Below, piece after piece: positions 61,355 through 64,000 of a stretch of DNA of 64,000 nucleotides. Each line of letters starts with the position of its first letter. Position 1 is the first letter of the stretch. The stretch spans positions 186,001 to 250,000 of the forward strand of contig NZ_JARADB010000003.1 in assembly GCF_028765165.1 (NCBI RefSeq), written 5' to 3'. The notes under the pieces were generated by a model. That model saw nothing but the letters and a program-made list of their open reading frames with translations, did not search any database and was not told where the DNA came from. Made by a program: the position numbers and the translations under genes. Source of the stretch: Paenibacillus sp. MAHUQ-63. Lineage in GTDB: Bacteria > Bacillota > Bacilli > Paenibacillales > NBRC-103111.

Positions 61355-61810
61355 TTAGCGTACGGCTCTGCGGCGTGCCGCATGCAAGGAATACCAACCC
61401 AGCAGGAGCGTCATAATCCCTTCCACTATGAGAAACAGCAGCATATACGACTCGAACGGAATGCTCAACAGCACATGGGAGAACAGATTGCAGACGAACA
61501 ATAGCCCGAGCTGGATGGCCAGCAGCATAGCCGACGCTTGCAGCACTTGCTTCGCTTCCGCTTTCTTCTTCAGATAATGCTGACAGTAGAAAACATACGC
61601 GAGCCAGACGACCCCCATGAACAAAAACGAGAAATTATCGATGCCCTGCCAGGAGGAGCGCTTCACTCCGAAAAAAGTAAGCAGAACAAGCAGCAAGCCT
61701 CTCAGCTCAAACCAATTGATAACGCCAATCGCCGCTGTGATGACGGTAATTCCGACGGATTTGTAGCCCGCCGTAGCGTCCGGCTGCTTTATTTCAAGAA
61801 AAGGATCCAT
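61355..61810 (-). CDS. Small four-helix membrane protein of unknown function
   Basis: About 151 residues with four hydrophobic segments (VGITVITAAIGVINWFELRG, FSFLFMGVVWLAYVFYCQHY, ASAMLLAIQLGLLFVCNLFS and SYMLLFLIVEGIMTLLLGWY) and a basic C-terminus. No family recognised. It overlaps the preceding small gene by 17 bases; GGAGGG lies inside that gene 12 bases before the chosen ATG. Probably part of the transport operon. Confidence 0.7.
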   Translation of the reverse strand: MDPFLEIKQPDATAGYKSVGITVITAAIGVINWFELRGLLLVLLTFFGVKRSSWQGIDNFSFLFMGVVWLAYVFYCQHYLKKKAEAKQVLQASAMLLAIQLGLLFVCNLFSHVLLSIPFESYMLLFLIVEGIMTLLLGWYSLHAARRRAVR

Positions 61811-62192
61811 ACGGGTCAGCGTCCCTCCATTCCCTTTCCACTCTTTGCAGAATGCGCAAGGTTGCTTTACGCGACTCCTCATTTTCGACGAGCGTCGATT
61901 TATTCACGAACGAGATCAGCTTGCCGATCCGGTTCAAATAACGCTTCTGCGCCATACGGCTGATCCGGTTCACCTGCTCCAAATCGCCAAGCTTCTGATA
62001 ATGAATCATGCGCTCGTTATACTTCGCCGACCACGTTTCCGGAACGGTCCCCGTTGTCGTCAGGGTCTCCAGGTCGCGCAGCTTGCCGCCGACCATTTTC
62101 TCCAGCAGCACGCGCATATACCAGAGCGAGCCCAGCATAATGAGGCTTAAGGCTGCGAAGAAAACGAGCAGCAGAAATAAAATATACGTCAT
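61794..62192 (-). CDS. Small single-pass membrane protein of unknown function
   Basis: 132 residues: one N-terminal membrane segment ([20 protein letters not shown]) followed by a basic helical cytoplasmic part (RISRMAQKRYLNRIGKLISF). No family recognised. Starts by a four-base overlap with the end of the ABC ATPase gene, so it is co-translated with the transporter and may be an accessory of it. Confidence 0.7.
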   Translation of the reverse strand: MTYILFLLLVFFAALSLIMLGSLWYMRVLLEKMVGGKLRDLETLTTTGTVPETWSAKYNERMIHYQKLGDLEQVNRISRMAQKRYLNRIGKLISFVNKSTLVENEESRKATLRILQRVEREWRDADPYGSFS

Positions 62193-63223
62193 ACCGAAGC
62201 TGCCCCCCTAAGCGCCAGCTCTCCGGCGAAATGGCAGGCTGCATAGTGGCCGTCCCCAACCTGCTTCATCTCCGGCGCCTTGCTTTTGCAAATATCTTGG
62301 GCATAGGCGCATCTCGGATGGAAATAGCAGCCGGAGGGCGGGTTCGCCGGATTGGCTACCTCTCCCTGCAAAATAATCCGGTTCGACTTTTTGCGCGGAT
62401 CCGGTACGGGCTTCGCCGAAAGCAGCGCTTCGGTGTACGGATGCTTGGGACTGGCGAACAAATCCTGCGTCGCGGCCGTCTCGACCATTTTGCCGACATA
62501 CATCACGCCGACACGGTTCGAAATATGCTGAATAACGCCCAAATCGTGAGAAATAAACAGATAGGACAAGTTCAGCTTCTCCTGCAGATCCTGCAGCAGG
62601 TTGATGATTTGAGCTTGAACGGAAACGTCGAGCGCCGATACGGCTTCATCGCAGACGATGAATTTCGGATTCGTTGCGAGCGCCCGGGCAATCCCGATCC
62701 GCTGCCGCTGGCCGCCGCTGAATGCATGCGGATACCGCTCGAGATGCCGGCTGTTCAAGCCGACCATCTCCATCAGCTCCGCTACGCGCTCTTTCAGCTC
62801 CGCGCCGTGGGCCATGCCATTGCACACGAGCGGCTCGGCAATAATGTTCAACACCGTCATCCGAGGGTTGAGCGAGGAGTACGGATCTTGGAAAATAAGC
62901 TGCATATCCCGCCGGATCGCTCTTAATTCCTGACTGCCGAGCTGCAGCACCTCCTGCATCTGGCCCTGACGGTCCCGGAAAAGTACCGAACCGGAAGTCG
63001 GCTCGATCGCCCGCAGGATGCAGCGTCCGAGTGTCGTTTTGCCGCAGCCGGACTCACCGACCAGACCGAAGGTTTCGCCGGGACGGATATAGAATTGGAC
63101 ATCGTCGACAGCTTTGACGTAGCCGGCCGTTTTTTGCAGAAAGCCTTTCTTAATCGGGAAATACTTCCGCATATAGCGAACGTCAAGTATGAGTTCGTCG
63201 GCCTGCACAGATTGCATGCTCAT
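62189..63223 (-). CDS. Peptide/oligosaccharide-type ABC transporter ATPase (OppF/DppF-like)
   Basis: 344 residues. Walker [14 protein letters not shown]-loop [11 protein letters not shown], signature [15 protein letters not shown], Walker [13 protein letters not shown], His switch in [11 protein letters not shown], and the C-terminal oligo_HPY extension with [17 protein letters not shown]. Second ATPase of an Opp/Dpp-type importer; such systems carry peptides, nickel or oligosaccharides. The link to the sulfatase locus suggests import of a sulfated or phosphorylated oligosaccharide (inference). Confidence 0.93.
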   Translation of the reverse strand: MSMQSVQADELILDVRYMRKYFPIKKGFLQKTAGYVKAVDDVQFYIRPGETFGLVGESGCGKTTLGRCILRAIEPTSGSVLFRDRQGQMQEVLQLGSQELRAIRRDMQLIFQDPYSSLNPRMTVLNIIAEPLVCNGMAHGAELKERVAELMEMVGLNSRHLERYPHAFSGGQRQRIGIARALATNPKFIVCDEAVSALDVSVQAQIINLLQDLQEKLNLSYLFISHDLGVIQHISNRVGVMYVGKMVETAATQDLFASPKHPYTEALLSAKPVPDPRKKSNRIILQGEVANPANPPSGCYFHPRCAYAQDICKSKAPEMKQVGDGHYAACHFAGELALRGAASV

Positions 63224-64000
63224 GAGACCACCTCGGCTTCCTTAAGCTCCGTTTCCACCAATAAACAACGTACTTTATGATCCTTCCTCACTTCGACGAG
63301 CGGGACGTCGGCGACGTTGCATACGCCGTCCACCGCCATTTTGCAGCGGGTATAGAAGCCGCAGCCCTGCGGCAAATTCATCGGGAACGGGACGGTACCT
63401 TCGATCGATTCCAGCCTCTTGCTTTCCCTGCCGACCGCAGGGATGGAATTCAGGAGCGCCTTCGTATACGGATGCTTCGGGTTATGAAATAAAGAGTCTA
63501 CGTCTGTATACTCGACGACCTTGCCGAGGTACATCACCGCCACTTCGTCCGACATCTCCGCGATGACTCCCAGGTCATGCGTAATGAATATGACGGACGT
63601 ATCGTGATTCGCCTTCAAATCATTGATAAGCTGCAGCACCTGTGCCTGAACGGTCACGTCCAGCGCCGTCGTCGGTTCGTCCGCGATAAGAATCGAGGGG
63701 TTGCAGGACAGCGCCATGGCAATCATCGCCCGCTGGCGCATGCCGCCCGAGAGTTGGTGCGGATATTCGTTCAGGCGCTGCTCGGGATTGGACATGCCCA
63801 CCTTCCGCAGAATGTCCAAAGCTAACCGGTGCGCTTCTTGCTTATCTTCGGTCACATGCAGCAGTATCGCTTCCATGATCTGATTGCCGATCGTATGAAT
63901 CGGAGAGAACGCCTTCATCGGCTCCTGGAAAATCATCGCGATCTCGTCGCCCCGGATATCCCGGATGTCCTTGCCTCTCGGATCCAGCTTCACCAAGTCG
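63220..64000 (-). CDS. Peptide/oligosaccharide-type ABC transporter ATPase (OppD/DppD-like), partial
   Basis: The 5' end is cut by the window edge; about 260 C-terminal residues are visible. Walker A lies outside. Present are Q-loop [16 protein letters not shown], signature [15 protein letters not shown], Walker [24 protein letters not shown] and the oligo_HPY tail [17 protein letters not shown]. First-ATPase partner of the following gene (ATGA overlap). Binding-protein and permease genes should lie beyond the right edge. Confidence 0.93.
   Translation of the reverse strand, partial: DLVKLDPRGKDIRDIRGDEIAMIFQEPMKAFSPIHTIGNQIMEAILLHVTEDKQEAHRLALDILRKVGMSNPEQRLNEYPHQLSGGMRQRAMIAMALSCNPSILIADEPTTALDVTVQAQVLQLINDLKANHDTSVIFITHDLGVIAEMSDEVAVMYLGKVVEYTDVDSLFHNPKHPYTKALLNSIPAVGRESKRLESIEGTVPFPMNLPQGCGFYTRCKMAVDGVCNVADVPLVEVRKDHKVRCLLVETELKEAEVVS

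Overview
The window reads as chromosomal DNA of a spore-former-type Firmicute close to Paenibacillus. This is inferred from B. subtilis-like gene content and order (a YufNOPQ-type nucleoside ABC operon, ComFB, a ComP/ComA-like pair, PutB plus P5C dehydrogenase), strong GGAGG ribosome sites, TTG/GTG starts and many U-tailed terminators. I see no rRNA, tRNA, CRISPR array, prophage or transposase. The right edge cuts an oligopeptide-transporter ATPase gene.

Positions 1-12.2 kb: a pentapeptide-repeat protein, a secreted GH43 enzyme with a ricin-type lectin domain, an alcohol dehydrogenase/EamA exporter pair, a small L,D-transpeptidase, a 1731-residue fused Ser/Thr kinase-ATPase-histidine kinase, and an FAD oxidoreductase. 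12.2-19.6 kb: a membrane PASTA protein whose kinase-like domain has lost its catalytic residues, a chemoreceptor, a 56-codon small gene starting with TTG, and a ComP/ComA-like two-component pair. 19.6-25.8 kb: a nucleoside uptake operon (lipoprotein, ATPase, two permeases) that runs into a YuiH-like molybdenum oxidoreductase and a nucleoside phosphorylase.

25.8-41.0 kb: mostly housekeeping and signalling genes: ComFB, a membrane metal-dependent hydrolase, two orphan histidine kinases, an SDR, a secreted SH3-like protein, GreA, glutamate racemase, a HAD phosphatase, a ClpP-like protein with a Ser-His-Asn triad, an alkyltransferase-like protein, a lactonase, and a TetR/ABC exporter module. 41.2-43.3 kb: a nuclease-like/winged-helix protein followed directly by six tandem 214-247 bp units made of related palindromes. 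43.3-47.8 kb: the proline catabolism pair and a divergent regulator of the sigma-54 activator family with three degraded catalytic motifs.

47.8-64.0 kb: a nucleotidyltransferase with a damaged or unusual 5' end, a PhyH dioxygenase, an NHL propeller, then a long minus-strand locus: peptide-type ABC ATPases, two small membrane proteins, two sugar-phosphate isomerase-like proteins, DeoR and AraC regulators, two paralogous Gfo/Idh/MocA dehydrogenases, three sulfatase-fold hydrolases and a stand-alone APS-kinase-like protein. This looks like an import-and-breakdown system for a sulfated or phosphorylated sugar or polyol. Its substrate cannot be read from the sequence.

The items I would follow first are the palindromic repeat array with its nuclease-like neighbour, the degenerate sigma-54-type put regulator with TTGTACA sites on the promoter, the sulfatase/APS-kinase locus, and the small gene divergent from the ComP-like kinase.
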